Assembly: GCA_017509155.1 (NCBI GenBank) | Contig: JAFWQE010000090.1 | Span: 1 to 39,148, forward strand | Direction of reading: 5' to 3' | Length of the DNA stretch: 39,148 nt | Source: Prevotella sp. | GTDB lineage: Bacteria > Bacteroidota > Bacteroidia > Bacteroidales > Bacteroidaceae | Shown here: piece after piece, positions 16,193 to 24,085 of the stretch | How positions within the stretch are numbered: the first letter of the stretch is position 1 | How the letters are laid out: each line of letters opens with the position of its first letter | Made by a program: the position numbers and the translations under genes | The notes under the pieces: model-generated | Told to the model about the DNA's origin: nothing | The model's input: only the letters and a program-made list of their open reading frames with translations | The model's database searches: none

Positions 16193-16225
16193 CTTGCATT
16201 TTTCGGGATAATCCTCTATATTTGC
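16193..16225 (+). promoter_or_regulatory. Promoter of small membrane protein gene 1
   Basis: CTTG at 16193-16196, a 20-base spacer and TATATTTGC at 16217-16225 match the Bacteroidota consensus with one change. The ATG follows 17 bases after the box, so the leader is very short. Confidence 0.75.
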
Positions 16226-16242
16226 AGTAGAAACAAATAAAG

Positions 16243-16368
16243 ATGGAGGATTCAGATATGTTAGAGATTATCATCGGACTAATAATGGTTCTTATAGGAG
16301 CCTATCTTACCAAAGACACTCCGCCTCTGTTTAACGACTGGGATAAGCAGAAGCGGAAGCGGAAGTGA
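16243..16368 (+). CDS. Small single-pass membrane protein, paralogue 1 (41 aa)
   Basis: Translation gives MEDSDMLEIIIGLIMVLIGA, then YLTKDTPPLF and a basic end NDWDKQKRKRK. An acidic N-terminus, one hydrophobic helix (about residues 7-21) and a positive C-terminus predict a C-in inner membrane protein. It has its own promoter and an A-rich leader, and a paralogue lies 328 bases downstream with the same first six codons. No family is recognised. Small hydrophobic proteins in tandem can be type I toxins, stress proteins or membrane-complex accessories; nothing here decides between them. Conservation of the frame in two diverged copies supports coding. Confidence 0.65.
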   Translation: MEDSDMLEIIIGLIMVLIGAYLTKDTPPLFNDWDKQKRKRK

Positions 16369-16544
16369 GGCGGCGCTGACGCGCCTTTCACGGTGGCGGG
16401 AGGCGGAGCGCCATGGCGTGCGTTTTGCAATGCCAAAGTTACAATAATGAGCCTACAATCGATGGGACAAGCGTAAAAGCGGCGAGAATTTTTTTTTATA
16501 TTTCGATTTATAGTGAAAGTCAAGCAAGTTTCAGGAAGACCCTC

Positions 16545-16553
16545 TATATTTGC
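16545..16553 (+). promoter_or_regulatory. Promoter -7 box of small membrane protein gene 2
   Basis: TATATTTGC, identical to the box in the first unit and at the same distance from its ATG (17 bases). The -33 region has diverged (CAAG at 16521-16524), so it may be weaker. Confidence 0.65.
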
Positions 16554-16570
16554 AGAAGAAACAAATAAAG

Positions 16571-16675
16571 ATGGAGGATTCAGATATGTTGGATATCATC
16601 ATCGGATTAATAATGGTCGCTATAGGTACCTATTTAACCAAGGACGCTCCACCGTTTTTCGGCAAGAAAGATTAA
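16571..16675 (+). CDS. Small single-pass membrane protein, paralogue 2 (34 aa)
   Basis: Translation gives MEDSDMLDIIIGLIMVAIGT, then YLTKDAPPFFGKKD. It keeps MEDSDML, IIIGLIMV, IG and YLTKD from paralogue 1, with conservative changes (Glu to Asp, Leu to Ala) and a shorter end that lacks the KRKRK tail. The difference in C-terminal charge is the main divergence. Same genetic layout as paralogue 1. Function unknown. Confidence 0.65.
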   Translation: MEDSDMLDIIIGLIMVAIGTYLTKDAPPFFGKKD

Positions 16676-16793
16676 TCTTGGCGGGCTGGCGGCGGGGGCG
16701 GCGGTGCGCTGAGCCTGATGGTGGGGCGGCGCTGACGCGCCTGGCACGGTGGCTGGGGGACGGTTTGATGGTGTCGTTGGGTCGCTCTTTTTC

Positions 16794-16851
16794 TTTGCGA
16801 GGTGCGTTTCAAGGGCCTGTTTTTGGCAAAATGAAGCCCTTAAATCGCAAA
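16794..16851. other. Two-part inverted repeat upstream of the LRR promoter
   Basis: The outer pair TTTGCGA (16794-16800) / TCGCAAA (16845-16851) and the inner pair AAGGGC (16811-16816) / GCCCTT (16836-16841) can form a nested stem. It precedes the promoter at 16866 and may terminate upstream transcription or bind a regulator. The rest of the 16676-17024 gap shows no gene. Confidence 0.45.
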
Positions 16852-16865
16852 AAAGGCACTCACTT

Positions 16866-16897
16866 TTTGCACTATCAAGTATTATTTGTAACTTTGC
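16866..16897 (+). promoter_or_regulatory. Promoter of the secreted LRR protein gene
   Basis: TTTG at 16866-16869, a 19-base spacer and TAACTTTGC at 16889-16897. The predicted leader is about 120 bases, longer than for its neighbours, which leaves room for post-transcriptional control. Confidence 0.8.
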
Positions 16898-17024
16898 GAC
16901 GCGAAGTGAACCGTTGCAAACAGTCAGAGCGTCTGTAGCTGGCGTCGACGCCAATGGCTCTTCTGCCCTCCGGGAAACTTCCCTTTGACAATCAACCATT
17001 ATTAACTATTTTATTTAAAGACTT

Positions 17025-19520
17025 ATGAACACCAACAAACATTTCCTCTGGCAATGTCTCCTTTTGCTGGCAGTCCTCTTGCCAACTGCCCAACAGATGC
17101 GTGCCGCCATTTTGCTGAACAACACGTATTTCCCCGACCCCGCCTTCCGTTCTTACATATCAGAAAAGATGGGAATAGAAATTGGCGGATTCATTTCTAA
17201 CGCCGAACTCGAGTCCATCACGGATATGTACGACCTTGAAGGCAGAGGAATCAAGAACCTAAAAGGCATAGAGTACTTCACCAATCTGACGATTGTGAAC
17301 GCGAGCTATAACGAACTTACCACCGTGAATGTAAGCAGCCTCACCAAGTTAGAACATCTGATACTGAGAGGCTGTTCACTGACAAGCCTGGATGTAACCC
17401 ACAATGTCAACCTACAGTATCTGCGAGTTGAGGGGGGAACAACGTACAATGGCACCAGATACAACAACTACCTAACCGAACTGGATGTCTCGAAATGCAC
17501 GGAGCTGAAGGGACTTATCTGCGAATATAACAAGTTGACGAAGCTTGATGTTACGAAGAACACGAAACTGATCGAGCTACGATGCATGAACAACAAAATC
17601 AGGCAGATAGACCTTTCCCAGTGTGTGAATCTCGAAGAATTCTCTTGTTCTTACAATAAGCTTTCAAACCTTTCCTTGTCCAATTGCGCAAAACTAAAGA
17701 ATCTATATTGCGACGGCAACGAGCTGGCCTATCTGAGTGTCGACAACAATCCACTGCTTGAAAGACTGGTTTGTAGCAATAACCAATTGACATATCTGAA
17801 TCTTGAGAACAATCCGAACATCACCAACTGGAATGGAATCTTCTATGGTAACACGCAGCAATCGACGCGCCGCTTCCAGAGAATGAGCTACCTCGACGAT
17901 GAACACACCTGCTGGGCGCTGTATGTGGGCACCAGCGACGCCTCGCGCATCAAGAACCTGAAGATTGACAATGTGAGCAAGACGCCGGTGATGCTCAGCA
18001 TGGAAGGCTGGATGATGGTGTCAGACAACCTCAAGCATATACCGTTAAAGGTGACCTACGACTACGATACGCGCACGTCGGACCATCAAATCATGAAGGA
18101 TATAGAGGTGAACTACCATGTAATCAACTACGGTGTGTATGTGGACGGTGTGGAGCTGACGTCGCTCAATCTCAACAACATCCCCGGCCTGAAGTCGGGC
18201 ACTGCCTACGTGAACGATGAGCCTCAGTGGATTGGATGGGCCGGCACTCCAACCCTCGTTCTGTACAATGCCGAGATTGAGGGCGAGGAAGGCATCAGCA
18301 ATGAAACGGGCTATTGGTTCCATATTAATGTCCGCGGCAACAACACCGTTACCGCCACCGACTACAACGCCTTGAATTGTGAGGTCGCAACATCGACGAC
18401 TTTGTCGGGTGGCGGCCGCCTGCACGTCAGGGCCACCAACAACGAATGGAACGGTGTCTACCTGGGTGACGTGGCCACACTGAAAATCACCGATGGCACA
18501 AGACTATGGGCCGACGGCGACGGTTACGGACTGTTTGACGACTGCGGACGGCTGACCATCGATGCGTCCAGCACGCTCGCGGCCTACGGACGGTTCCATG
18601 CCAGCGTGGAGCTGCCATCGGAGGAATACCGCACTTTCGGCGAGGGCATCGACATCCGCTATCCCGAAGGAGCCACGATGGGAGCGGGCTACCACGTCTA
18701 CTACAAGAACAGCACGACCGACGTGCAGCGCGACTGGGTGGTGATAGGACCTTCGACGGCCCAGCTGCCCACCGCTCACCATCAATACGGCCTGACGATT
18801 TGCGGCTATGCCGTGGATGAGGTCAACGCCAGCGACATTGCAAGAGACGACCCAGGACTGATGAGCGGAGACATCAGCTTCGATGCCGACACGCATACCC
18901 TCACACTGAAGAACGCCCATCTGAAGGACATAAAAGACGTGACAATATCTACTTACCACAAAAACCCGCTCCCAGACTTTCATATCAAGCTGGAAGGCAA
19001 CAACGTCATGGACTTCTCTTCCTATACAAGTATCGCTTCAATGGTCCCCACCTATATTGAAGGCCCGGGAAAACTGGAAACCGGCGTCATCAGTATGAGC
19101 AATTCCAGCAACCTGTACATACGTGACAACTGCGCAATAAAGTGTATATGCATTTGTCCTGTTTTCAATACTGCACAATCGACACTGACTGTCTCGGGTG
19201 AAGACACGCGTGTGGAGGTAGATGGTGGCCGCACAGTCTTATATGCCATACAGAACTTTTCCCATGTGTATCTTAAGGATGGTCTCGAGGTAAGAGAGCC
19301 TGCTGGTGGCTATTATGACACAACCACAAGAAAACTCGTCGACGCCGATGGCAATCCGGTAAAGAAAGCTGTGATAGCCAGCCCAGCATACATACCCACA
19401 GACATCCCACAGATTGAAACCGACGACGAGTCGGCGCCCGTCTACAACCTGCAGGGACAGCGCGTGGGCGACGACTACAAAGGCATCGTCATCAAGAACG
19501 GAAAGAAAGTGAGGCAATAG
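17025..19520 (+). CDS. Secreted leucine-rich-repeat protein with Prevotella-type C-terminal tail
   Basis: Probably a surface or secreted binding protein; its ligand is unknown. The 831-residue product has a signal peptide (LLLLAVLLPTAQQMRA). LRRs follow at about residues 65-275 in the form LTKLDVTKNTKLIELRCMNN, with Cys and Asn at regular places (internalin-like, 21-residue period). The second half is beta-rich. It contains two related segments, YGVYVDGVELTSLNLNNI and YGLTICGYAVDEVNASDI, each followed by a strand-rich TLxLxNAxL stretch. The end VYNLQGQRVGDDYKGIVIKN matches the tail common on Prevotella exported proteins and likely acts in sorting or anchoring. It has its own promoter and is followed by a short GC-rich hairpin. 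Codon use is somewhat more AT-rich in the LRR part than in the second half. Confidence 0.88.
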   Translation: MNTNKHFLWQCLLLLAVLLPTAQQMRAAILLNNTYFPDPAFRSYISEKMGIEIGGFISNAELESITDMYDLEGRGIKNLKGIEYFTNLTIVNASYNELTTVNVSSLTKLEHLILRGCSLTSLDVTHNVNLQYLRVEGGTTYNGTRYNNYLTELDVSKCTELKGLICEYNKLTKLDVTKNTKLIELRCMNNKIRQIDLSQCVNLEEFSCSYNKLSNLSLSNCAKLKNLYCDGNELAYLSVDNNPLLERLVCSNNQLTYLNLENNPNITNWNGIFYGNTQQSTRRFQRMSYLDDEHTCWALYVGTSDASRIKNLKIDNVSKTPVMLSMEGWMMVSDNLKHIPLKVTYDYDTRTSDHQIMKDIEVNYHVINYGVYVDGVELTSLNLNNIPGLKSGTAYVNDEPQWIGWAGTPTLVLYNAEIEGEEGISNETGYWFHINVRGNNTVTATDYNALNCEVATSTTLSGGGRLHVRATNNEWNGVYLGDVATLKITDGTRLWADGDGYGLFDDCGRLTIDASSTLAAYGRFHASVELPSEEYRTFGEGIDIRYPEGATMGAGYHVYYKNSTTDVQRDWVVIGPSTAQLPTAHHQYGLTICGYAVDEVNASDIARDDPGLMSGDISFDADTHTLTLKNAHLKDIKDVTISTYHKNPLPDFHIKLEGNNVMDFSSYTSIASMVPTYIEGPGKLETGVISMSNSSNLYIRDNCAIKCICICPVFNTAQSTLTVSGEDTRVEVDGGRTVLYAIQNFSHVYLKDGLEVREPAGGYYDTTTRKLVDADGNPVKKAVIASPAYIPTDIPQIETDDESAPVYNLQGQRVGDDYKGIVIKNGKKVRQ

Positions 19521-19553
19521 GCTTTGGCGGTCTGAAGGAGCAACAGGCATGGA

Positions 19554-19580
19554 CGAGTTGCAGGAGTTGCAGGCGACACC
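19554..19580. repeat. Degenerate half of the GGAGTTGCA palindrome family
   Basis: GAGTTGCAGGAGTTGCAGGC followed by GACACCTT resembles one arm (GGAGTTGCA then CAGACGATAC), with no matching second arm nearby. Probably a decayed or partial copy. Confidence 0.55.
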
Positions 19581-19639
19581 TTCAGCCGGAACTCGCGCGA
19601 GACCGCCCGCCAACCTGCCGGAAATGAACAACTAACGAG

Positions 19640-19663
19640 GGGGCGGATGCGCCCATCCGCCCC
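19640..19663 (+). terminator. Possible LRR gene terminator
   Basis: GGGGCGGATG (19640-19649) pairs with CATCCGCCCC (19654-19663) over a 4-base loop. It lies about 120 bases after the stop and lacks a T run, so function as an intrinsic terminator is uncertain. Confidence 0.5.
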
Positions 19664-19756
19664 TAAAGACAATAGAACCAAAGGACCAAAGCGCCAAAAT
19701 GCTCGTCCTAAAGCGACAATCTGGCATCGCCAAACTGGCGCTTTTGCGAAACAAAA

Positions 19757-19829
19757 CCATTGATTTCGTTGAACGATTCCATTGATTTCGTTCAACGATT
19801 TCATTGGTTTCGTTCAACGATTTCAATGG
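19757..19829. repeat. 22-base-period repeat, copy 2
   Basis: Three exact-length units start at 19757, 19779 and 19801 with consensus CCATTGATTTCGTTCAACGA followed by TT. They are followed by TTTCAATGG, CCGCCGTTTTAT and AAACTGACGGTTT words resembling those by copies 1 and 3. The rest of the 19521-20086 gap shows only a partial repeat, a hairpin and the metK promoter. Confidence 0.9.
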
Positions 19830-20009
19830 AATGGTTGCGACAAACCGCCGTTTTATGTGCTTCTTTGCAGCGATTTCAGCGCATAAAACTGACGGTTTCA
19901 ACGGCTGCAACCGCCAAACCAACGCCACGCCTTCCACAACTCCTCAACGCCCAAAAAGCACAGACAACGGAAACTTCAATTAAAGATTCTTAAGAATAGC
20001 GCCGGTTTC

Positions 20010-20041
20010 TTTGCCATTACATGGAATCTGCGTACCTTTGC
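20010..20041 (+). promoter_or_regulatory. metK promoter
   Basis: TTTG at 20010-20013, a 19-base spacer and TACCTTTGC at 20033-20041. The leader is about 40 bases, too short for a SAM riboswitch, and none was seen. Confidence 0.85.
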
Positions 20042-20086
20042 AGGCTCAAAACCATTTACTTAGTTCATCTATAAATACAACAGACC

Positions 20087-21349
20087 ATGGCATATCTATT
20101 CACATCAGAATCCGTTTCAGAGGGCCATCCCGACAAAGTGGCCGACCAGATTTCAGACGCACTTCTCGACCAGTTTCTGGCCTACGACCCGCATGCCCGC
20201 TGCGCCATCGAGAGCTTCGTGACCACGGGACAGGTGGTCATTATGGGCGAGGTGACGTCGGAGGCCTATATCGACCTGCAGACCATTGCGCGCAAGACCA
20301 TCAACCGCATAGGATACACCAAGTCGGAATACCAGTTCGACGGCGAGTCGTGCGGCATTCTGTCGAGCATCCACGAGCAGAGCGGCGACATCAACCGTGG
20401 CGTTGACCGCGCCAACGAGGACGAGCAGGGCGCCGGCGACCAGGGCATGATGTTCGGCTATGCCGTGAACGAGACGGAGAACTTCATGCCGGTGAGCCTC
20501 GATCTGGCCCACCTCATCATGAAGACACTGGCCGACATACGCAAGGAAGGCCGCGTGATGACCTACCTGCGACCGGACTCCAAGAGCCAGGTGACGGTGG
20601 AATACTCTGACGAGGGCATCCCCCTGCGCATCACCACCATCGTGGTTTCGACCCAGCACGACGACTTCGACACCGACGAAGCCATGCACCAGCGCATCGA
20701 GGACGACGTGAGAAACATCCTCATTCCGCGCGTCAAGCAGCAGATACACTCGCAGAAGGTGCTCGACTTGTTTGGCTTCGACATCGACTATCTGGTGAAT
20801 CCCACGGGCAAGTTCGTCATCGGCGGTCCTCACGGAGACACAGGTCTGACGGGCAGAAAGATCATCGTCGACACCTACGGCGGCAAGGGAGCCCACGGCG
20901 GAGGCTCCTTCTCGGGCAAGGACTCGTCGAAGGTGGACCGCTCGGCTGCCTACATGGCGCGCTACATTGCGAAGAACATGGTGGCCGCAGGCGTCAGCGA
21001 CGAGATGCTCGTGCAGCTGAGCTACGCCATCGGAAAGGCCGACCCGGTGAGCATCTACGTGAACACCTACGGGCGCAGTCATGTGGAAATGACCGACGGA
21101 GAAATCGCCAAAAAGATAGGCAAACTGTTCGTCCTGAAGCCCAAAGCCATAGAACGAAAGCTGAAGCTGCGCCAGCCCATGTATGTGGAGACGGCAGCAT
21201 ACGGGCACATGGGGCGCAAGAACGAGGTGGTGAAGAAGACATTCACCAGCTTCTATCACGAGACAAAGACCATCGACGTGGAGCTCTTCACGTGGGAGAA
21301 ACTCGACAGCGTGGACCTCATCCGCAGCGCCTTCGGGCTGGGAAAGTGA
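20087..21349 (+). CDS. metK: S-adenosylmethionine synthetase
   Basis: Cytosolic enzyme that makes S-adenosylmethionine from methionine and ATP, with triphosphate cleaved to phosphate and pyrophosphate. The 420-residue product shows the N-terminal ESVSEGHPDKVADQISDA motif, GAGDQGMMFGYA near residue 122, the glycine-rich GGKGAHGGGSFSGKDSSKVD loop near 265, and the SYAIGKADP motif. Length is slightly above the ~385-400 usual in E. coli and matches the longer Bacteroidota form. It has its own promoter. The gap to the next gene is filled by a palindromic repeat that may end its transcript. Confidence 0.98.
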   Translation: MAYLFTSESVSEGHPDKVADQISDALLDQFLAYDPHARCAIESFVTTGQVVIMGEVTSEAYIDLQTIARKTINRIGYTKSEYQFDGESCGILSSIHEQSGDINRGVDRANEDEQGAGDQGMMFGYAVNETENFMPVSLDLAHLIMKTLADIRKEGRVMTYLRPDSKSQVTVEYSDEGIPLRITTIVVSTQHDDFDTDEAMHQRIEDDVRNILIPRVKQQIHSQKVLDLFGFDIDYLVNPTGKFVIGGPHGDTGLTGRKIIVDTYGGKGAHGGGSFSGKDSSKVDRSAAYMARYIAKNMVAAGVSDEMLVQLSYAIGKADPVSIYVNTYGRSHVEMTDGEIAKKIGKLFVLKPKAIERKLKLRQPMYVETAAYGHMGRKNEVVKKTFTSFYHETKTIDVELFTWEKLDSVDLIRSAFGLGK

Positions 21350-21363
21350 AAGACTCATATTTC

Positions 21364-21482
21364 GGGAGTTCAGGAGTTCAGGAGTTCAGGAGTTGCAGAC
21401 GTTAGTTTTATTAGCTCCACTTAAGGAATCGCACTAAAAGTATCGTCTGTAACTCCTGAACTTCTGAACTCCTGAACTCCCA
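21364..21482. repeat. Dispersed palindromic repeat downstream of metK
   Basis: Left arm GGGAGTTCA, GGAGTTCA, GGAGTTCA, GGAGTTGCA, GACG. Centre TTAGTTTTATTAGCTCC ... AAAAGTATC. Right arm GTC, TGTAACTCC, TGAACTTC, TGAACTCC, TGAACTCCC. It is the most symmetric copy and begins 15 bases after the metK stop. Confidence 0.93.
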
Positions 21483-21499
21483 CAACTACCGAAACGTCT

Positions 21500-22606
21500 A
21501 TGAAAGACTTGTACACATATATCCCTGTGCAACAGGACACCCTTCACCACGCTGCACCGCAGAACGTGGAGACACCGGCGGCGGCGCCCGTGGCCAGTGG
21601 TGAGGCCGACGGCGAGGAAGCCGTGGCCACGACGGCCGACGAGGAGGCCGAGGCCGTAGAGGTGCGCCCCGTGCCGCGCTCGCTCAGGCCCACGCCGCCG
21701 AAGCCCACGCCCGAGCAGGTGGACTCGGCCACACAGGCCATGTTCCATGTGGACCAGCCGCCGCTGCCCGTCTCCCAGGACACCACCTTCCAGATTCCCT
21801 ACCCCTATACGAGCCACATCGACCAGAAAGACGTAGCGGAAATCTTCGAGCTCTACTTCCCCAAGGACAGCCTTTTCAACAACGAGCTGACGGGCATCCG
21901 CGCCGGTGTGGCCGGCGATCCGCGCCCCTACAGCATCCGCACCGACGACATCCTGACAGGCATTCTGCTGGCCTGCCTCATGGTGGCTGCCCTGGCGCTG
22001 AGCCGCACGCGCTTCTTCTTCTTCCAGCAGGCACGCAATTTCTTCCGCATACAGCGCACCGACAACGTGTTCGAGATGACAGGCACCACTGGCGAGAACC
22101 GCGTGCAGCTGTTCCTGTGCCTGCAGACCTGCCTGCTCTGCGCGCTGCTCAGCTTCATCTACACCCACAACAACATCGCCACGCATTTCTCGCTCGACTC
22201 GCCCTACGAGCTGATCCTCATCTTCATGGGCAGCTTCGTGGCCTACTTTCTCATCAAGGCGCTGCTCTACAGTGTGGTGAACAACGTGTTCTTCGACGCC
22301 CGGCGAAACATGCAGTGGCTGCGCTCGTTCGTGTTCCTCACGGCCATCGAGGGACTGCTCCTTTTCCCCCTCGTCATGTTGCAAAGTTACTTTAACTTTA
22401 GCACCAATGGAGCCCTGATTTATCTAATAATTGTCTTAACAATCGTAAAATTCTTGACATTTTATAAGTGCTGGGCCATCTTTTTCAGACAAAACGTAGT
22501 CTCTTTGCAGATTTTTTTGTACTTTTGCACCCTTGAAATCGTGCCATTGCTCAGTATGGTGGGCGTTTTGGCCTTGATTGTTGATCATTTGAAAATCAAT
22601 TTTTAA
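21500..22606 (+). CDS. DUF4271-type polytopic membrane protein
   Basis: Bacteroidota-specific inner-membrane protein of unknown role, usually found just before hemD. The 368-residue product has a low-complexity N-terminal part (about 15-75, rich in Ala, Glu, Pro and Thr), an outer or linker region (76-150), and six hydrophobic helices, at about 153-175, 205-222, 233-255, 273-293, 300-322 and 340-365. The context with hemD, rnpA, yidD and tyrS is the best clue to identity. The first 290 codons are GC-rich; the last ~75 codons turn AT-rich and contain a TACTTTTGC box. The gene may therefore house the promoter of the next operon in its 3' end. Confidence 0.8.
   Translation: MKDLYTYIPVQQDTLHHAAPQNVETPAAAPVASGEADGEEAVATTADEEAEAVEVRPVPRSLRPTPPKPTPEQVDSATQAMFHVDQPPLPVSQDTTFQIPYPYTSHIDQKDVAEIFELYFPKDSLFNNELTGIRAGVAGDPRPYSIRTDDILTGILLACLMVAALALSRTRFFFFQQARNFFRIQRTDNVFEMTGTTGENRVQLFLCLQTCLLCALLSFIYTHNNIATHFSLDSPYELILIFMGSFVAYFLIKALLYSVVNNVFFDARRNMQWLRSFVFLTAIEGLLLFPLVMLQSYFNFSTNGALIYLIIVLTIVKFLTFYKCWAIFFRQNVVSLQIFLYFCTLEIVPLLSMVGVLALIVDHLKINF
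22520..22528 (+). promoter_or_regulatory. Possible internal promoter for hemD-rnpA-yidD-tyrS
   Basis: TACTTTTGC fits TAnnTTTGC and lies in an AT-rich tract inside the 3' end of the DUF4271 gene, 85 bases before hemD. TTTG is present at 22504-22507 but is too close to be a standard -33 partner. Confidence 0.4.
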
Positions 22607-22613
22607 GACATTC

Positions 22614-23363
22614 ATGGTAAAGAAGATTTTGGTTTCCCAGCCCAAGCCGGCCAGCGAGAAATCACCTTATTTCGACATTGCGCAGGAGTATGATGTAGAA
22701 CTGGTGTTTCGCCCCTTCATCAAGGTTGAGGGTCTTTCGAGCAGGGAATTCCGCCAGCAGAAAGTTAGTATAATGAATCACACGGCCGTCGTGTTCACGA
22801 CCCGCCACGCCATTGACAACTATTTCAAGCTCTGCAAGGAGATGCATGTCATCGTTCCTGAGGACATGAAGTATTTCTGCGTCACCGAGCAGATAGCCCT
22901 CTACATCCAGAAGTACGTGCAGTACCGCAAGCGGAAGGTGTTTTTCGGCCAGACAGGCAAGATTGCCGACCTGGTTCCTTCCATGGTGAAGCACAAGACG
23001 GAACGATATCTCATCCCCATGAGCGACGTTCACGACGACAGCGTGAAGCAGATGCTCGACGCCAAGAAGCTCAACCACACCGAGTGTGTCATGTATCGCA
23101 CGGTGAGCAACGACTTCACTGAAGAGGAGCGCGAGGCGTTCGACTGCGACATGTGCGTCTTCTTCAGCCCATCGGGCATCAGCGCTTTCAAGAAGACTTT
23201 TGGCGACGAGAAGAACAATGACGTCGTGGTGGCCACATTCGGACCGTCTACGACCAAGGCCGCACACGAGGCCGGGCTCAACGTTGTCATCGAGGCCCCA
23301 TCGCCGAAATATCCTTCCATGACGGGCGCACTGAAAGCCTATCTGGAAGAAACGAACAAATAA
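22614..23363 (+). CDS. hemD: Uroporphyrinogen-III synthase (HemD-like)
   Basis: Predicted cytosolic enzyme that closes hydroxymethylbilane to uroporphyrinogen III in tetrapyrrole synthesis. The 249-residue product has the two-domain HEM4 layout and the expected but weakly conserved features: an N-terminal KILVSQPKP strand, MNHTAVVFTTRHAIDNYF, CVTEQIALYIQKYV, a central FFSPSGISAFKKTF segment and VVATFGPSTTKAAHEAGLNV. Sequence conservation in this family is low, so the call rests on pattern, length and position between DUF4271 and rnpA. Seven bases separate it from DUF4271, and the operon continues with rnpA. Confidence 0.88.
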   Translation: MVKKILVSQPKPASEKSPYFDIAQEYDVELVFRPFIKVEGLSSREFRQQKVSIMNHTAVVFTTRHAIDNYFKLCKEMHVIVPEDMKYFCVTEQIALYIQKYVQYRKRKVFFGQTGKIADLVPSMVKHKTERYLIPMSDVHDDSVKQMLDAKKLNHTECVMYRTVSNDFTEEEREAFDCDMCVFFSPSGISAFKKTFGDEKNNDVVVATFGPSTTKAAHEAGLNVVIEAPSPKYPSMTGALKAYLEETNK

Positions 23364-23386
23364 GCAACCCCAACAGACACTTCCTC

Positions 23387-23776
23387 ATGCCTGCAACCAC
23401 CGCCCTCACACTGGGCCGAAGGGAGCGAATCAAAGGCAAGAAGGCCGTAGACCAGCTCTTCAACCGCGCCGACTGCCACAGCCTGACGGCGTTTCCCCTT
23501 CGTGTGGTCTACGTGGAGAAGGAGCGCATCGGCAGTCAGCCCACGCAGTTCATGGTGTCGGTGCCCAAGCGCTGCCTCAGACACGCCGTCGGGCGCAACC
23601 GCGTGAAGCGACAGGTGAGGGAGGCTTTCAGGCTCAACCAGCACATGCTCAGCGTGGCCGATGACAAGACGCTGCTGCTGGCATTTATCTGGATGGACAG
23701 CAAGATCTGCACCAGCCGGCTGGTGGACAGCCGCATGCGCGACTTGCTGAGGCGACTGGGAGGGCGCCAACAGTAA
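23387..23776 (+). CDS. rnpA: Ribonuclease P protein component
   Basis: Protein subunit of RNase P, which helps the catalytic RNA bind and cut the 5' leaders of pre-tRNAs. The 129-residue product has [17 protein letters not shown] at the start and the RNR motif in [13 protein letters not shown] near residues 68-80, in a strongly basic protein of normal length. It lies 23 bases after hemD and two bases before yidD, the usual rnpA-yidD pairing. rpmH (L34) is not next to it, as is usual in Bacteroidota. Confidence 0.95.
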   Translation: MPATTALTLGRRERIKGKKAVDQLFNRADCHSLTAFPLRVVYVEKERIGSQPTQFMVSVPKRCLRHAVGRNRVKRQVREAFRLNQHMLSVADDKTLLLAFIWMDSKICTSRLVDSRMRDLLRRLGGRQQ

Positions 23777-23778
23777 AG

Positions 23779-24030
23779 ATGGACATCGTCAGACAAATAG
23801 GCCGGTGGATAAGAAAGGCCCTCGTGGCGCTGCTGTTGCTGCCCATCGTGTTCTACCAGAGGGTCATCTCGCCGTTCACACCTCCCGCCTGCAGGTTCAC
23901 ACCCACCTGCTCTGAGTACGCCCGGCAGGCGCTCATCAAGCACGGACCCGTGAAAGGGCTGTGGCTGGCTTTCAAGCGAATCATGCGATGTCACCCGTGG
24001 GGAGGGTCCGGATATGACCCCGTGCCCTGA
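23779..24030 (+). CDS. yidD: Membrane protein insertion efficiency factor YidD
   Basis: Small membrane-associated protein that helps YidC-dependent insertion of inner-membrane proteins. The 83-residue product has an amphipathic/hydrophobic N-terminal helix, the family motif [20 protein letters not shown], a conserved SEYARQAL helix and the [13 protein letters not shown] end. The pair of cysteines and the His-Pro-Trp-Gly-Gly motif are intact. It starts two bases after rnpA. yidC itself is not in the window. Confidence 0.96.
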   Translation: MDIVRQIGRWIRKALVALLLLPIVFYQRVISPFTPPACRFTPTCSEYARQALIKHGPVKGLWLAFKRIMRCHPWGGSGYDPVP

Positions 24031-24085
24031 CAAGACGCCGGATGGTGGCGGCCAAAAAGAAACAACAGAACAAAAAAGAATACCG

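Larger units (their letters stand above)
16086..16765 (+). repeat. Tandem duplication of a promoter plus small gene, unit about 329 bases
   Basis: The 70-base block beginning GGCGTGCGTTTTGCAATGCC at 16086 recurs at 16415, an offset of 329. Both are followed by TTTATAGTGAAA, CCTCTATATTTGCAG, ACAAATAAAGATGGAGG and a small ORF (16243 and 16571). A GC-rich block GGCGGCGCTGACGCGCCT follows each ORF (about 16371 and 16727). Upstream blocks are nearly identical, while the ORFs and the region just upstream of the -7 box have diverged, which suggests selection on the promoter and first codons. Confidence 0.92.

Noticed and set aside
16302-16523. 73-codon minus-strand ORF across the small-gene duplication
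   Set aside because: It reads antisense across small gene 1 and the duplicated promoter block and follows the repeat rather than gene signals. The plus-strand ORFs have promoters and conserved frames.
19757-19829. Possible CRISPR or coding repeat in the 22-base family
   Set aside because: There are no spacers between units, and a period of 22 breaks any reading frame.
20042-20086. SAM riboswitch in the metK leader
   Set aside because: The leader is only about 40 bases with no stable fold.
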